Shown here: piece after piece, positions 7,241 to 18,936 of the stretch
How positions within the stretch are numbered: position 1 is the first letter of the stretch
Layout of the letters: each line of letters starts with the position of its first letter
NCBI RefSeq assembly: GCF_000972865.1
Contig: NZ_CP011144.1
Location: 3,779,118-3,843,117, forward strand
DNA from: Pseudoxanthomonas suwonensis
Lineage (GTDB): Bacteria; Pseudomonadota; Gammaproteobacteria; Xanthomonadales; Xanthomonadaceae
Length of the DNA: 64,000 nucleotides
Reading direction: 5' to 3'
Translations under genes and position numbers: made by a program
The notes under the pieces: generated by a model
Seen by the model: only the letters and a program-made list of their open reading frames with translations
Database searches by the model: none
Told to the model about the DNA's origin: nothing

Positions 7241-10042
7241 ATGGAGTGCAGCGTGGATCCAGGCGCGATCGCGAGCCTGATGCAGCATCCGATCGACAGC
7301 GCGCTGCTGGTGCTGGACCGCGATGGTATGCCGCTGGCGGCCAACCCGGCGGCGCAGGCGCTCGGCCTGCAGGACGCGGCTGCCCGCTATGCGCCGGTGC
7401 TGCGCGACCTGCGCGAGCTGCTGGCCGCCGGCGGCCTGCAGACGCTGCCGTGCAGCCTGCCCGGGCCGCAGCGGCGGCTCGACGGCTGGCTGCGCGCGGT
7501 GCGCGCCCCGGAAGGCGGGGTGCTGGCCTACACCCTTGGTATTCCCGACCCGGAGGGCAACGGCCGCTGGCAGGTGGCGCTGGACAGCGCCGGCCACGGC
7601 CTGTGGGACTGGGACATCGCCGCCAACCGCATCTTCCGTTCCGAAAGCTGGCTGGCGATGCTCGGCTACACGGTCGAGGACGCGCCCGACACCAGCCTGG
7701 AATCGGCCCTGTCCCTGGTCCATCCGGACGACATCGAGCGCGTGCGCCAGAGCGTGCGCGCGCACCTGGACGGGCGCAGCGATGTCTACGTGGGCGAGCA
7801 CCGCGTGCGCCACTGCGACGGCAGCTGGCGCTGGGTCCGCGACAGCGGCCGGGTGGTGGCCTGGTCGGCCGACGGCCGGCCGCTGCGGATGGTCGGCACC
7901 CATACCGCGATCGACGAGCAGAAGCAGCTGGAGGGCGAGCTGCGCAAGCAGCAGTCGCTGCTGGAGGAGATCCAGCGCATCGCCGCGATGGTGCCGTGGT
8001 CCTGGGACCCGCGCACCGACACCGGCTGGTGGCCGCGCGACCTGTACCGGCTCACCGGCCACGCCCAGCGCCAGCACGACACGGCCCGGGCCTGGCTGCG
8101 GCGCCTGACGCGCCCGGCCGCGGCCACGCTGCGCCAGGCCTGGCGGCGGATGCGCCGCGATGGCCAGCCGGTGCACTTCGACCTCGAGCTGGAGGACGCG
8201 CAGGGCGCGCCGCTGCACCTGCAGGCCTGGGCGCGGCCCGAGCAGGACGGCCACGGCCACATCGTGCGCGTGCTCGGCCAGGTCCAGGACGTGACCGCGC
8301 AGCGCCGCGCCGACGCGCTGCTGCGCTGGCGCACCGAGCTGCTGGACCGGGTGTCCTCGCTCGGCCACATCGGCGGCTGCGAGATCGAGCCGGCGGGCCG
8401 CCGCGTGCAGTGGACCGAGGAGTGCTACCGGATCCACGGCATGCCGCCCGGGCCGCTGACCCTGGACGATGCGCTGGCCCTGTACACGCGCGATTCGCGC
8501 GAAGCGTTCGAGGGCGCGCTGCAGCGCCTGGCCGCCGGCGGACCGCCGGAGCAGCTGGAACTGTGCTTCTACCGCCACAGCGGCCAGCGCGTGTGGGTGC
8601 AGGTACTGGTGGAGATGGACAGCCGCCCGGGACTAGCGCCGCGGCTGGTGGCCCTGTACCGCGACATCACCCGCGAACGCGAGACCAGCGAGCGGATCGA
8701 ACTGCTGTCCCACTACGACCTGCTGACCGGCCTGCCGAACCGCTTCCTGCTGCGCGCACAGACCGAGGAGGCGATCGCCGCCAGCCAGGACCGCGCCGAC
8801 GGCAGCGGGCTGGCGCTGCTGCTGCTGGACCTGGACGGGTTCAAGAGCATCAACGATTCCTTCGGCCACGCCGCCGGCGACGCCATGCTCAAGGCCGCCG
8901 CCGGCCGCATGCACCACGCACTGGGCAATGGCGAGCTGTTCGGGCGCCTGGGCGGCGATGAATTCCTGGTGGTGCTGCGCGGGGCCGACCATGCCGCGGC
9001 CGAAGCCCTGGCCGGGCGCCTGATCGCGGCCCTGTCCGAACCGCTGGCCTTCGGCAGCGAACAGCTCAAGGTCGGCGCCAGCGCCGGCATCGCCCTGCTG
9101 GGCAGCGACGGCTGCGTGTTCGACGACCTGCTGCGCGCCGCCCACGCCGCGCTGCGGGTGGCGCGCGAGCGCGGCCGCAACAGCTGGCAGCTGCACAACG
9201 AGGAGATCCAGCGCCAGACCCGGCGCCGGCTGGAGATCGAGCACAGCCTGCGCGGCGCGCTGGAGCGCGAGGAATTCACCCTGGTCTACCAACCGCAGGT
9301 CAGCATCCGCGACGGCCAGGCGCCGGGCGTGGAGGCGCTGCTGCGCTGGCACCGGCCGGCCGGTGCCTGCCATCCGGCCGAGTTCATCCCGATCGCCGAG
9401 CAGTGCGGGGAAATCGTCCGCCTGGGCGAATGGGTGATCGCCCAGGCCTGCCGCCAGGCGGTGGCCTGGCACGCGGCGGGGCTGGATTTCGGCCGCATCG
9501 CGGTCAACGTCTCGGGCGTGCAGCTGCGCGACCGCGGCTTCGCCGAGCGGGTGGTGACCCTGTGCCAGCGCGCCGGCTGGCCGCCGGGGCGGCTGGAGCT
9601 GGAGCTGACCGAATCGGCGCTGATCCTCGACAGCGACAGCCTGCGCCACTGCTTCCAGGTGTTCGAGCGCAACGGCGTGCAACTGGCGGTCGACGACTTC
9701 GGCACCGGCTTCTCCAACCTGCAGTACCTCAACCGCTTCCCGGTGCAGCGGCTCAAGATCGACCGCAGCTTCGTCACCGACATGCTGCGCGACCCCAACG
9801 CCGGCGAGGTCACCCAGGCGATCATCCACATCGGCCACGCGCTGGGCATGCGGGTGGTGGCCGAAGGGGTGGAGACGCTGGAGGAACAGGCCCAGCTGGC
9901 CCGCTGGGGCTGCGACGAGATCCAGGGCTACCTGTACACGCGTCCGCTGCCGCCGCGGGAACTGGCGCAGTGGCTGCGCCATCTGTCGGGCGAGCCGGTC
10001 ACCACCGGCTGGATCCCTAACCTGGCCGGTCGCAGCCACTGA
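7241..10042 (+). CDS. PAS-GGDEF-EAL cyclic-di-GMP protein
   Basis: A 933-residue soluble multidomain protein for c-di-GMP turnover. A short N-terminal PAS-like part is followed by PAS domains at about 110-230 (GHGLWDWDIAANRIF, RWVRDSGRVV), 235-350 and 360-480, a GGDEF domain (about 490-650) with an intact RLGGDEF near 569, and an EAL domain (about 670-920) with VEALLRW, LELTESAL, VDDFGTG, KIDRSF, VVAEGVET and IQGYL. The catalytic residues of both enzymes look intact. No RxxD inhibitory site precedes GGDEF. There are no membrane segments. AAAGG precedes the ATG. It is divergent from the kinase operon. Confidence 0.92.
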   Translation: MECSVDPGAIASLMQHPIDSALLVLDRDGMPLAANPAAQALGLQDAAARYAPVLRDLRELLAAGGLQTLPCSLPGPQRRLDGWLRAVRAPEGGVLAYTLGIPDPEGNGRWQVALDSAGHGLWDWDIAANRIFRSESWLAMLGYTVEDAPDTSLESALSLVHPDDIERVRQSVRAHLDGRSDVYVGEHRVRHCDGSWRWVRDSGRVVAWSADGRPLRMVGTHTAIDEQKQLEGELRKQQSLLEEIQRIAAMVPWSWDPRTDTGWWPRDLYRLTGHAQRQHDTARAWLRRLTRPAAATLRQAWRRMRRDGQPVHFDLELEDAQGAPLHLQAWARPEQDGHGHIVRVLGQVQDVTAQRRADALLRWRTELLDRVSSLGHIGGCEIEPAGRRVQWTEECYRIHGMPPGPLTLDDALALYTRDSREAFEGALQRLAAGGPPEQLELCFYRHSGQRVWVQVLVEMDSRPGLAPRLVALYRDITRERETSERIELLSHYDLLTGLPNRFLLRAQTEEAIAASQDRADGSGLALLLLDLDGFKSINDSFGHAAGDAMLKAAAGRMHHALGNGELFGRLGGDEFLVVLRGADHAAAEALAGRLIAALSEPLAFGSEQLKVGASAGIALLGSDGCVFDDLLRAAHAALRVARERGRNSWQLHNEEIQRQTRRRLEIEHSLRGALEREEFTLVYQPQVSIRDGQAPGVEALLRWHRPAGACHPAEFIPIAEQCGEIVRLGEWVIAQACRQAVAWHAAGLDFGRIAVNVSGVQLRDRGFAERVVTLCQRAGWPPGRLELELTESALILDSDSLRHCFQVFERNGVQLAVDDFGTGFSNLQYLNRFPVQRLKIDRSFVTDMLRDPNAGEVTQAIIHIGHALGMRVVAEGVETLEEQAQLARWGCDEIQGYLYTRPLPPRELAQWLRHLSGEPVTTGWIPNLAGRSH

Positions 10043-10076
10043 CGGCCGCGAAAGGCGGCCTTGGCCTTGCCGTCGC

Positions 10077-10168
10077 GGGAGCCTGTCATGCTGGCGACAC
10101 GCCGCGTCGGCACAGGCGACTGCCTCGTGGTTCCGACGCTCGTGTCGCCGTCATGCCGGCTCCTGCAA
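10077..10168. repeat. Palindromic repeat family A, copy 2 (diverged)
   Basis: Outer arms GGGAGCCTGTCATGCTGGCG and its diverged complement ending CATGCCGGCTCCTGC flank GTCGGCACAGGCGAC. The repeat lies 35 bases after the PAS-GGDEF-EAL stop. Confidence 0.65.
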
Positions 10169-10190
10169 AAGAAGCGCGACGCCGCAGCTG

Positions 10191-10285
10191 TTGTAGGAGC
10201 CGGGTTCAGCCGGCGACACGACGCCGTCGGCACAGTCGACGTCCTCATGATCCCGACGCCCGTGTCGCCGAAGTTGGCTCCTGCA
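10191..10285. repeat. Palindromic repeat family A, copy 3
   Basis: Begins TTGTAGGAGCCGGGTTCAGC and ends GGCTCCTGCA around ACGCCGTCGGCACAG. With copy 2 it fills nearly all of the 314-base interval 10043-10356, in which no other signal is seen. Confidence 0.75.
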
Positions 10286-10356
10286 GGACGACAGACACCG
10301 CCAGAGCCGGTCTGCCAACGACCGGCGCGCATATGCGCCGCGCAGCCCCGCCGTGC

Positions 10357-10584
10357 TCAGCGCACCGGCGAATCCAGGTCCCAGCGGATGCAGGCCAGCA
10401 GCGTGTCCGCCGGATCCTGCCCGGCGCTGGCGAGCGGGCGGGCGGCGGCCAGTTCCCGCAGGGCCAGCTGCTCCAGGCGCAGCAGCGCGGCCTTGCCGAC
10501 CGGCGCTTCCCCGGCGCCTTCGATGCCCCCGGGCGCCGCGGCGTCCACCGGCCGCAAGGCCGGGGCTTGCTGTTCGTCTTCCAT
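10357..10584 (-). CDS. Small uncharacterised protein (75 aa)
   Basis: Not recognised. The 75-residue product (start MEDEQQAPALRPVD) has a Pro/Ala/Gly-rich N-terminal third and a helical, Leu- and Arg-rich second half (LLRLEQLALRELAAARPL), with no signal peptide or cysteine pair. The ATG at 10584 is preferred because GGGAG lies about 10 bases upstream; an in-frame ATG at 10674 would add 30 residues but has no ribosome site. It lies 107 bases downstream of the MCP-like gene and could be its operon partner. Confidence 0.5.
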   Translation of the reverse strand: MEDEQQAPALRPVDAAAPGGIEGAGEAPVGKAALLRLEQLALRELAAARPLASAGQDPADTLLACIRWDLDSPVR

Positions 10585-10691
10585 GGCCGTCGCGCTCCCG
10601 GCACGGGCGAAGGCCCCGGCGTGGTGCAGCCGGGGCCTGGCGGTGGAGGCGGTCGGCAGGGACCGCGGCTGCATCACGGGATCGCCCGTGC

Positions 10692-11879
10692 TCAGAACAG
10701 CTCGACCGTGCCCGCACCCATGTTCTGCTGGGCGACCGGCTTGTGCGGCGGGGTCTCCCATTCGCCGCGCAGGTCGCGCAGGCGCTGGCCCAGGCGCTGC
10801 AGGGCGCGCAGCAGGTCCTCGTCGCCGACGTTGCTGCGGTGGAGCAGGTCCTGCAGTGCCAGCGCCTCGCGGTTGATCGCATCCAGGCGGTCCAGGTGGA
10901 CGTGGGCGCCGCCCAGGGCCTGGGTGGCGATGTCCTCGAACTGCAGGGCGCGCACCGCCTCGGCGACGGAGCCGTCGATGGCGCGGCCGCACTCGGAGAT
11001 CTCGCGCATGCCGTCGCCCAGCGAGCTGTTGATCGCGGCCACGTTCTGCAGCATTTGCGCCGCCTCGGCGCGCGCCTCGCGGGAGCGGTCCAGGTCGCGC
11101 GAGGCCATCTGGGTGACCGTTTCGCGGACCTTGGCGATGGCGTCCTTGGAGCTGTGCGCCAGCTTGCGGATCTGCTCGTTGAAGGTGGTCGAGCGCTCGG
11201 ACAGGTTGCGCACCTCGTCGGCGACCACCGCGAAGCCGCGGCCGGCCTCGCCGGCGCGGGCGGCTTCGATGGCCGCGTTGAGCGCCAGCAGGTTGGTCTG
11301 GTCGGCGATCGACTTGACATCCTCGAGCAGGGCGAAGATGCCGTCCAGGTGCTGGGCCATCTGGTCGATGTGCTGCACGGTGACGGTGCTCTGCCCGGCG
11401 ACCTGCTCCAGCGCCTCCACCAGCTGCTCCATGCGCGAGCTGGCGTGCTGGGCGAAGCGGGCCACGTCGACCCCGCCGGCGCCGTCCTGGTCGGCGATGA
11501 TCCGGGCCATCGCGCCGCTCTGCTGGCGCGACTTGCGGTTCATCGCCTCGAAGCTGCCGCCCAGGCCGGCGACGGCCTGGCGGATCAGCTCGCGGGCCCG
11601 CTCGACCTCGTGGCGGGAGCCGTCGATCTCCTTGCCGACGAAGCTGCGCAGCTCGCCGAGCAGCTGTTCCTGCTCGCGGACCACGCGCTGGTGCTCGGGC
11701 GAGTGCGCCGGAACGGCACCGCGCAGCAGCAGCCAGGCGGCGAAGCCGAACCAGCTCAGGGTCAGGGTGGTCAGGATCGCCCAGCGGACCGCGGGCGGCC
11801 ATTCGAGGCCGACGGCGAGGGGAGCGAGGAGGGTCAGCGCCAGCGGCGCGGCCATGCGGATGAGCAATCGGGAGTCCAT
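10692..11879 (-). CDS. Methyl-accepting chemotaxis-type transducer without periplasmic sensor
   Basis: A 395-residue chemoreceptor-like protein. Two membrane helices near the start (about 7-28 and 34-51) leave almost no periplasmic loop. The cytoplasmic part is a long coiled coil with the conserved signalling hairpin ([20 protein letters not shown], then [14 protein letters not shown]) that contacts CheA and CheW. The C-terminal 100 residues carry [20 protein letters not shown], a feature of MCP-like proteins that lack methylation pentapeptides. The start MDSRLL is preceded by GAGA. A sigma-28 promoter lies just upstream, so it belongs to the late flagellar regulon. It senses an intracellular or membrane cue rather than a periplasmic ligand. 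Confidence 0.88.
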   Translation of the reverse strand: MDSRLLIRMAAPLALTLLAPLAVGLEWPPAVRWAILTTLTLSWFGFAAWLLLRGAVPAHSPEHQRVVREQEQLLGELRSFVGKEIDGSRHEVERARELIRQAVAGLGGSFEAMNRKSRQQSGAMARIIADQDGAGGVDVARFAQHASSRMEQLVEALEQVAGQSTVTVQHIDQMAQHLDGIFALLEDVKSIADQTNLLALNAAIEAARAGEAGRGFAVVADEVRNLSERSTTFNEQIRKLAHSSKDAIAKVRETVTQMASRDLDRSREARAEAAQMLQNVAAINSSLGDGMREISECGRAIDGSVAEAVRALQFEDIATQALGGAHVHLDRLDAINREALALQDLLHRSNVGDEDLLRALQRLGQRLRDLRGEWETPPHKPVAQQNMGAGTVELF

Positions 11880-11907
11880 GGGCGATCTCTGCGGAACCAC
11901 GTTCGCA

Positions 11908-11934
11908 GTATCGGCCGCCCCGCGGTCGCCTTTA
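11908..11934 (-). promoter_or_regulatory. Sigma-28 (FliA) promoter of the MCP gene
   Basis: On the minus strand: TAAAG, 14 bases, GCCGATAC (TAAA-N15-GCCGATAC), ending 29 bases before the start codon at 11879. The -35 and spacing match the flagellar sigma-28 consensus exactly; the -10 differs from it only in the final base. Confidence 0.8.
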
Positions 11935-12013
11935 GTTCGCCGCGGGATGCCGGCGCCGGAACGGGATGCCGGTCACCCGCGGGCGCATGCCGGCATGGCG
12001 GCGCACGTGCCGC

Positions 12014-12625
12014 TCAGGGCAGCTGGCGGTCGACCGCCTCGGCCAGTGCCCGTCGCGCCAGCAGGAACTGCCACTGGCTGCCGCCGAGCTGGCGCCACAG
12101 CATCGCCGAGCGGACCGCGGCCAGCAGCAGGGCGCGGATCTCCGATACCACCCCGGGCTGGCCGAGGTAGTGCGGGTTGCCCTGGACCATGATCCGCGGG
12201 CGCAGGTGGCTGATGGTGTCGGCGTACAGCCCGCCGAGCGCGGCCAGCACGTCCGGATGGGCGCTGCCCTGCGCTTCGGCCTGCGGCGCGATGCTGGCGA
12301 TGCCGTTGGCCACGGCGGCCAGGGTGTTGGATTCGCTGGAGAAGCGGCGCTCCAGCTGCACGGTCGCCAGCGCCAGCCGCGGCAGCAACGGGTCGTTGCC
12401 GCGGTTGGACAGGTAGTCGGCGAGGGCGCGCAGGCCGGGTTCGAGCGCGCGGCGGCCGCCGTAGATCTGCTCGGTGGAGTCGGCGTCGATGCGGAACACG
12501 CTGTCCAGCACCGGCTGCGCGGCATCGGTCTCGCTCTGCCCGGTCTCGGCGATGCGGCGCACCTGCTGCAGCGCCTGGGCCAGGCCGGCCAGGGCCAGCA
12601 CGCGGTCGTCGTAGGAATGGCTCAT
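12014..12625 (-). CDS. hflD: High-frequency lysogenization protein HflD homologue
   Basis: HflD is a conserved, mostly helical, membrane-peripheral protein, known in E. coli for binding the lambda CII activator; its cellular role is unsettled. The 203-residue product matches the family in length and pattern ([19 protein letters not shown] at the start, [36 protein letters not shown] near the end). mnmA lies upstream on the same strand, as in enterobacteria, but here 318 bases of palindromic repeats separate them. An in-frame ATG three codons upstream (12634) is a possible alternative start. Confidence 0.9.
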   Translation of the reverse strand: MSHSYDDRVLALAGLAQALQQVRRIAETGQSETDAAQPVLDSVFRIDADSTEQIYGGRRALEPGLRALADYLSNRGNDPLLPRLALATVQLERRFSSESNTLAAVANGIASIAPQAEAQGSAHPDVLAALGGLYADTISHLRPRIMVQGNPHYLGQPGVVSEIRALLLAAVRSAMLWRQLGGSQWQFLLARRALAEAVDRQLP

Positions 12626-12685
12626 GCGCGGCATTCTAACCGGGCGGGCGCGATGGTCGCCGCGCACGTACCGCTTCCGTGTGTG

Positions 12686-12782
12686 TGTAGGAGCCGGGTT
12701 CAGCCGGCGGCACGGGCGTCGGAACCATGAAGGAGTCGCCTGTGCCGGCGTGGCGTGTCGCCGGCTGAACCCGGCTCCTACA
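12686..12782. repeat. Palindromic repeat family A, copy 4
   Basis: Begins TGTAGGAGCCGGGTTCAGCC and ends with its complement GGCTGAACCCGGCTCCTACA. A diverged partial copy (about 12790-12845) follows. It lies between mnmA and hflD. Confidence 0.8.
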
Positions 12783-12866
12783 AAAAGGACGCGGCGCTTC
12801 AGTCGGCACGGCGACGTCCTCGTGATTCCTACGTCCGTAGGGTCGGGGAGGGGAGGCTTTGGCTGT

Positions 12867-12960
12867 TGTAGGAGCGGGCATGACCGCGACACGACGCCGT
12901 CGGCACAGGCGACGCCGTCACGATTCCGACGCCCGTGTCGCGGTCATGCCCGCTCCTGCA
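12867..12960. repeat. Palindromic repeat family A, copy 5, overlapping the mnmA 3' end
   Basis: Begins TGTAGGAGCGGGCATGACCG and ends CGGTCATGCCCGCTCCTGCA. The right arm overlaps the last codons and stop of mnmA (12944-12946), so the element supplies the natural end of that gene. Confidence 0.8.
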
Positions 12961-14056
12961 CGCCCGGCACCGGCGCGTCGGTGGAATCGATCACCGCGCC
13001 GCCCAGGCAGGCCGGGCCGTCGTACAGCACCAGCGACTGGCCCGGCGTGGCGGCGCGCTGGGCGCGCGCGAAGCGCACCGACACCGTGCCGTCGTCGTCG
13101 ACACGCACCCGGCACGGCTCTTCCTGCTGGCGGTAGCGGACCTGCGCGGCGCAGTCGAACTCCCGTGCCGGCGCCGCGCCCTCGATCCAGTGCATCGTTT
13201 CGCTGCGCAGCGCCCGCGACAGCAGCCACGGGCTGTCGCGGTCCTGGTCCACGTACAGCACGTTGCCGGCCACGTCCTTGCCGACCACGTACCACGGCGC
13301 GGCGGCGCGGCCGCGCACGCCGCCGATGGCCAGCCCCTCGCGCTGGCCGAGGGTGAAATAGAACACGCCCGGATGCTCGCCGACCCTGACCCCGTGCGGG
13401 TCGCGGATCTCGCCCGGCCGGGCCGGCAGCCAGCGGCCGAGGAACTCGCGGAAGTCGCGCTCGCCGATGAAGCAGATCCCGGTCGAATCCTTCTTCGCGT
13501 GGGTCGGCAGGCCGGCCTCGCGCGCGGTCGTCCGCACCTGCGCCTTGGGCAGGTGGCCGATCGGGAACAGGGTGGCCGCCAGCTGTTCCTGGCCGAGCTG
13601 GTGCAGGAAGTAGCTCTGGTCCTTGTCGCGGTCGGCGCCGCGCAGCAGCCGCCAGCGCCCGCCCGCGCGCGCGACCTGCGCGTAGTGGCCGGTGGCGATG
13701 CGCTCGGCGCCGAGCTCGCGCGCCGCGTCGAGGAAGTGCTTGAACTTGACCTCGCGGTTGCACAGCACGTCGGGGTTGGGCGTGCGCCCGGCGGCGTATT
13801 CGGCCAGGAAATGCTCGAACACCCCCGCCCAGTACTCCTTCGAGAAGTCGCGGAAGTGGAACGGGATGCCGAGCCGGCCGCAGACCGCGACCGCGTCGCG
13901 GCGGTCGTCCTCGGCCCGGCATTCGCCGCTGCCGTCGTCGTCCCAGTTCTGCATGAACAGTCCGGCCAGCGGTTCGCCGGCCTGCACCAGCAGCCAGGCG
14001 GCGACCGAGGAGTCGACGCCGCCTGAGACGCCGACCACGGTGCGCGGCACGCTCAT
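12944..14056 (-). CDS. mnmA: tRNA-specific 2-thiouridylase MnmA
   Basis: MnmA adenylates and thiolates U34 of tRNA Lys, Glu and Gln, taking sulfur from the TusE/IscS relay. The 370-residue product has the PP-loop SGGVDSS (11-17), the first catalytic Cys in [10 protein letters not shown] (C99) and the second in [10 protein letters not shown] (C195), followed by the C-terminal beta-barrel domains. Length is normal. The last codons (QERA then TGA) are read from a palindromic repeat arm, so the C-terminus was probably remodelled by insertion. nudJ lies 28 bases upstream and hflD downstream, the classical nudJ-mnmA-hflD order. Confidence 0.96.
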   Translation of the reverse strand: MSVPRTVVGVSGGVDSSVAAWLLVQAGEPLAGLFMQNWDDDGSGECRAEDDRRDAVAVCGRLGIPFHFRDFSKEYWAGVFEHFLAEYAAGRTPNPDVLCNREVKFKHFLDAARELGAERIATGHYAQVARAGGRWRLLRGADRDKDQSYFLHQLGQEQLAATLFPIGHLPKAQVRTTAREAGLPTHAKKDSTGICFIGERDFREFLGRWLPARPGEIRDPHGVRVGEHPGVFYFTLGQREGLAIGGVRGRAAAPWYVVGKDVAGNVLYVDQDRDSPWLLSRALRSETMHWIEGAAPAREFDCAAQVRYRQQEEPCRVRVDDDGTVSVRFARAQRAATPGQSLVLYDGPACLGGAVIDSTDAPVPGVQERA

Positions 14057-14084
14057 CGCGATCGGCCCCGGGCGCCCGCAGCGC

Positions 14085-14549
14085 TCACAGGGCCTGGACC
14101 AGCGACAGCGGATGGCGCCGCCCGGCCAGCCAGTCGGCGGCCACCTGCCAGACCAGCGGGCTGCGGTGGTGGTCGCTGCGGGCGCGCAGTTCCGCCGGCG
14201 TCAGCCAGACCGCGCGCTCGATGCCGTCGTCCAGCCGCAGCGCCGGGTCGTGCGCCAGCGCCCGGCCGGCGAAGGCGAAGCGCAGGTACGGCTGCCCGCC
14301 CGGCGCGGTCCACTGGTAGGCGCCGATGAACGCGTCCAGGGCGATGTCCCAGCCGGTCTCCTCGCGGGTCTCGCGGACCGCGGCCTGGGCCAGGCTCTCG
14401 CCGGGTTCCAGGTGGCCGGCGGGCTGGTTCAGCACCAGGCGGCCGTCGATGCGCTCCTCGACCAGCAGCAGGCGGCCGTCGCGGGCGACGACGCTGGCCA
14501 CGGTCACGTCCGGGCGCCAGCCGTGGCCGGGCAGCAGGGGGGCAGCCAT
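14085..14549 (-). CDS. nudJ: Nudix hydrolase, NudJ-like
   Basis: A 154-residue Nudix hydrolase. The catalytic box is complete: [20 protein letters not shown] followed by TGW (about 46-68), with the REXXEE glutamates that bind magnesium. E. coli NudJ hydrolyses the thiamine precursor HMP-PP and nucleoside di/triphosphates; the substrate here is inferred from synteny with mnmA-hflD. The ATG at 14549 lies 2 bases after the stop of the upstream secreted-protein gene, so the four genes may share transcripts. Confidence 0.9.
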   Translation of the reverse strand: MAAPLLPGHGWRPDVTVASVVARDGRLLLVEERIDGRLVLNQPAGHLEPGESLAQAAVRETREETGWDIALDAFIGAYQWTAPGGQPYLRFAFAGRALAHDPALRLDDGIERAVWLTPAELRARSDHHRSPLVWQVAADWLAGRRHPLSLVQAL

Positions 14550-14551
14550 GC

Positions 14552-15040
14552 TCAGAACTCGTCGCTGGCCAGGTCGCCGGCGAGTTCCCGCTCCATCTCG
14601 TCGGCGCTGGTCACCGCCGCGGTGATGGCCTGTTCCAGCGCCTCGGCACCGGCATCGGCGTCGATCTTCACCACCAGCATCGCGTACCCGCCGTTCTTGA
14701 CCCAGGCGCCCAGCTTGAGGTCGTTGGAGGCTTCCAGCAGCCGGTTGGCGACCGGTGCGGGAAAGGTGCCGCCGTCGGCCTTGTAGGCCGGCGACCAGAT
14801 CTCGCGGATGCGGTGCCGGCCGTAACTCTCCACCGGCGAACGGACGAACACCATCTGGGTGCGGTCGTCGTCCTCGATGGCCATGATCAGCTTGTAGTCG
14901 CCGTCGCCATCGATCTCGTACCTGTAGCCGAGCTGCTCCAGCAGCGGGGCCACGCCCGGGTCCGGTTCCTTGCCGGCGGCGTGGGCATGGATCGGCAGGG
15001 CGGCCAGCAGCAGGGCACAGGCGAGGCGGGGCGGCGACAT
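14552..15040 (-). CDS. Secreted YbjN-like protein of unknown function
   Basis: A 162-residue exported protein. It has a Sec signal peptide ([18 protein letters not shown], cleavage near residue 22) and a mature domain opening [19 protein letters not shown], which weakly resembles the YbjN fold related to secretion chaperones. A Leu/Val-rich helix and an acidic tail ([11 protein letters not shown]) follow. GGGAG precedes the ATG. It directly precedes nudJ. No enzymatic motif is visible; the family assignment is tentative. Confidence 0.75.
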   Translation of the reverse strand: MSPPRLACALLLAALPIHAHAAGKEPDPGVAPLLEQLGYRYEIDGDGDYKLIMAIEDDDRTQMVFVRSPVESYGRHRIREIWSPAYKADGGTFPAPVANRLLEASNDLKLGAWVKNGGYAMLVVKIDADAGAEALEQAITAAVTSADEMERELAGDLASDEF

Positions 15041-15102
15041 GGGACTCCCGGGGGGAAGGCGTAGGGCGTTGCGGGCAGGGCATTGTCCGGCAGCCGGCGC
15101 GA

Positions 15103-15131
15103 TCGAGTCCATCGGCACCGCCCTTTATAAT
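15103..15131 (+). promoter_or_regulatory. Promoter of clpS, probably leaderless
   Basis: A perfect TATAAT (15126-15131) with a weak -35 (TCGAGT, 17-base spacer). The -10 ends only 7 bases before the clpS ATG, so transcription should begin at or next to the start codon; no Shine-Dalgarno sequence is present. Confidence 0.6.
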
Positions 15132-15138
15132 TGCGGCC

Positions 15139-15459
15139 ATGCCCAATACGCCCCGCCACGAACACGAGCACGGCACCCTGGTCGACCCCGGCAAGCCCGA
15201 GGTCGCGCCACCCCCCATGTACCAGGTGGTCCTGCTCAACGACGACTACACCCCGATGGATTTCGTGGTGGCGGTCCTGCAGCAGTTCTTCGCCCTGGAC
15301 CTGGAGCGGGCCACCCAGGTCATGCTGCACGTGCATACCCGCGGCCGCGGCGTGTGCGGGGTCTTCACGCGGGAAGTGGCCGAATCCAAGGTGGCCCAGG
15401 TCAACGAGTTCTCGCGGATGAACCAGCACCCCCTGCTGTGCACCATGGAAAAGGCCTGA
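15139..15459 (+). CDS. clpS: ClpS, N-degron adaptor of ClpAP
   Basis: ClpS binds N-terminal Leu, Phe, Trp or Tyr of N-end rule substrates and hands them to ClpA. The 106-residue product has the adaptor core [17 protein letters not shown] (about 34-50) with the binding-pocket residues, the [17 protein letters not shown] strand-helix and the C-terminal [17 protein letters not shown]. The disordered N-terminal extension that engages ClpA is present. clpA follows 123 bases downstream on the same strand; aat, which makes N-degrons, lies 4 kb away. Confidence 0.96.
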   Translation: MPNTPRHEHEHGTLVDPGKPEVAPPPMYQVVLLNDDYTPMDFVVAVLQQFFALDLERATQVMLHVHTRGRGVCGVFTREVAESKVAQVNEFSRMNQHPLLCTMEKA

Positions 15460-15582
15460 CCGGCCGGCCAGGCCGGCGCCGCCGGACCCCTGGCAAGCCG
15501 CCGGCTGAACGCTGCGGTCCACGGGGGTTGTGGAAATCCGGGCGACAGGCCGCATATTGTTGGCAAAGCTCCGGAGTCCGCC

Positions 15583-17871
<2,289 letters not shown>

Positions 17872-17937
17872 CCGCGCGCGGCGGGCTTCGCTGGCCGGGC
17901 TCGCGGGCCCGAACCGCGCGGGCCGGTGGCCCGACGA

Positions 17938-17983
17938 TACCGCCGCTTCCCGCCACGACGAGGTAGACGGGAAGCGGCGGGTA
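17938..17983. terminator. Hairpin between convergent clpA and the DUF6491-like gene
   Basis: TACCGCCGCTTCCCG (17938-17952) is repeated in reverse complement at 17968-17983 with one extra G and a 15-base loop. It sits between two convergent genes and could stop transcription both ways, though no T-tract follows. Confidence 0.6.
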
Positions 17984-17997
17984 CCGCGGAAACGGGG

Positions 17998-18363
17998 TCA
18001 GCGGCGGGCGCGCCGCTTGAGCTTGGCGAACTGTTCGGCATCGAGCGTTTCGACGTCGCCCACGTCGCAGGAGCCGCGATTGGTCTTGACCGTGCTGTCC
18101 CGGGGGCAGAGCCGGTCGTGGGTGCCGTTGCTGGTGATTTCGACCGAGCTGGCGATCGGCAGCGCATCGCAGCTCCTGACGAGTCCGACGCGGTAGTGGC
18201 TGTCGCCGTCGCGCAGCAGGAAATTGCTGGTGCTCCCGCCGCGCACGATTTCCTGGTCGCTGCCCAGGTCGACGCAATCGGTGAGCGTGGCATTGTCGGC
18301 CGCATGGGCGGCGAAGGCGGCACCGGCGAACAGCACGGCGACGCAGAGGCGCTTGATGTTCAT
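17998..18363 (-). CDS. Secreted DUF6491-like protein
   Basis: A 121-residue exported protein with a Sec signal (CVAVLFAGAAFAAHA, cleaved near 22). The mature part has four regularly placed cysteines (TDCVDL, RSCDAL, DRLCPR, GSCDVG) and the pattern NFLLRDGDSHYRVGL seen in DUF6491-type proteins of Xanthomonadaceae. A basic tail (KLKRRARR) ends it. Function is unknown; two disulfides in the periplasm are likely. A second DUF6491 protein is encoded at 45329-45805. Confidence 0.75.
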   Translation of the reverse strand: MNIKRLCVAVLFAGAAFAAHAADNATLTDCVDLGSDQEIVRGGSTSNFLLRDGDSHYRVGLVRSCDALPIASSVEITSNGTHDRLCPRDSTVKTNRGSCDVGDVETLDAEQFAKLKRRARR

Positions 18364-18679
18364 GGCGATCGGGGGCTCGGGGGTCCGGATTGGACCGCGG
18401 TCAGGCTAGCCCCGTGCCATCGCCGGCGAATCTGCCTGTGGTGACAATGACCATGGTCATTGCGTCGCAGGTGGGAGTGACTTCCGGCATGCCGAGCGCG
18501 CCCGCCGGATCCGCGCGCAAGAAAGGTTCTTCTTCCGACTCCGGGAAGAGCTGACCGGATGCTGGATCGGGCGCAGGTGTCGTCGCCAACCACCGGCTTC
18601 AGTGCGGGGCGGCCGCTACGGCTTTGGAGCAATAGCGCTGGCTTCGGCCGGGAGCCGCCGTCCGATGGTCCCGGTTCCC
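18364..18679. other. Intergenic stretch with no recognised feature
   Basis: No convincing open frame, RNA gene or repeat was found here. A CAATGACCATGGTCATTG palindrome (18447-18464), which could be an operator, lies about 85 bases upstream of the DUF6491-like gene start. Confidence 0.4.
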
Positions 18680-18777
18680 TGTAGGAGCCCAGCTTGCTGG
18701 CGACCCGGGTGTCGGAATCACGAGGGCGTCGCCTGTGCCGAGGTCGTCGTGTCGCCGGCTGAACCCGGCTCCTACAA
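18680..18777. repeat. Palindromic repeat family A, copy 6
   Basis: Begins TGTAGGAGCCCAGCTTGCTG and ends CCGGCTGAACCCGGCTCC then TACAA; the left arm is diverged from the right. Confidence 0.7.
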
Positions 18778-18800
18778 CCGCCACGGCGCAACCGCTTTTC

Positions 18801-18897
18801 TGTAGGAGCTGACTTCAGTCGGCGACACGAGCGTCGGAACCACGAGGGCGTTGCCTGTGCCAACGGCGTCGTGTCGCGGGCAAGCCCGGCTCCTACA
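18801..18897. repeat. Palindromic repeat family A, copy 7
   Basis: Begins TGTAGGAGCTGACTTCAGTC and ends GCCCGGCTCCTACA; it lies in tandem with copy 6, 23 bases apart, as in BIME-type clusters. Confidence 0.75.
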
Positions 18898-18936
18898 GAA
18901 CGGCGCGGCGGCGCAACGACGGCTGTTGCTTCTGGA

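Noticed and set aside
12014..12892. A longer HflD beginning in the repeat region
   Set aside because: The extra 89 residues are encoded by palindromic repeats. The start at 12625 gives the conserved N-terminus.
17998..18196. A plus-strand open frame opposite the DUF6491-like gene
   Set aside because: It has no family pattern or signal, whereas the minus-strand frame has a signal peptide and paired cysteines.
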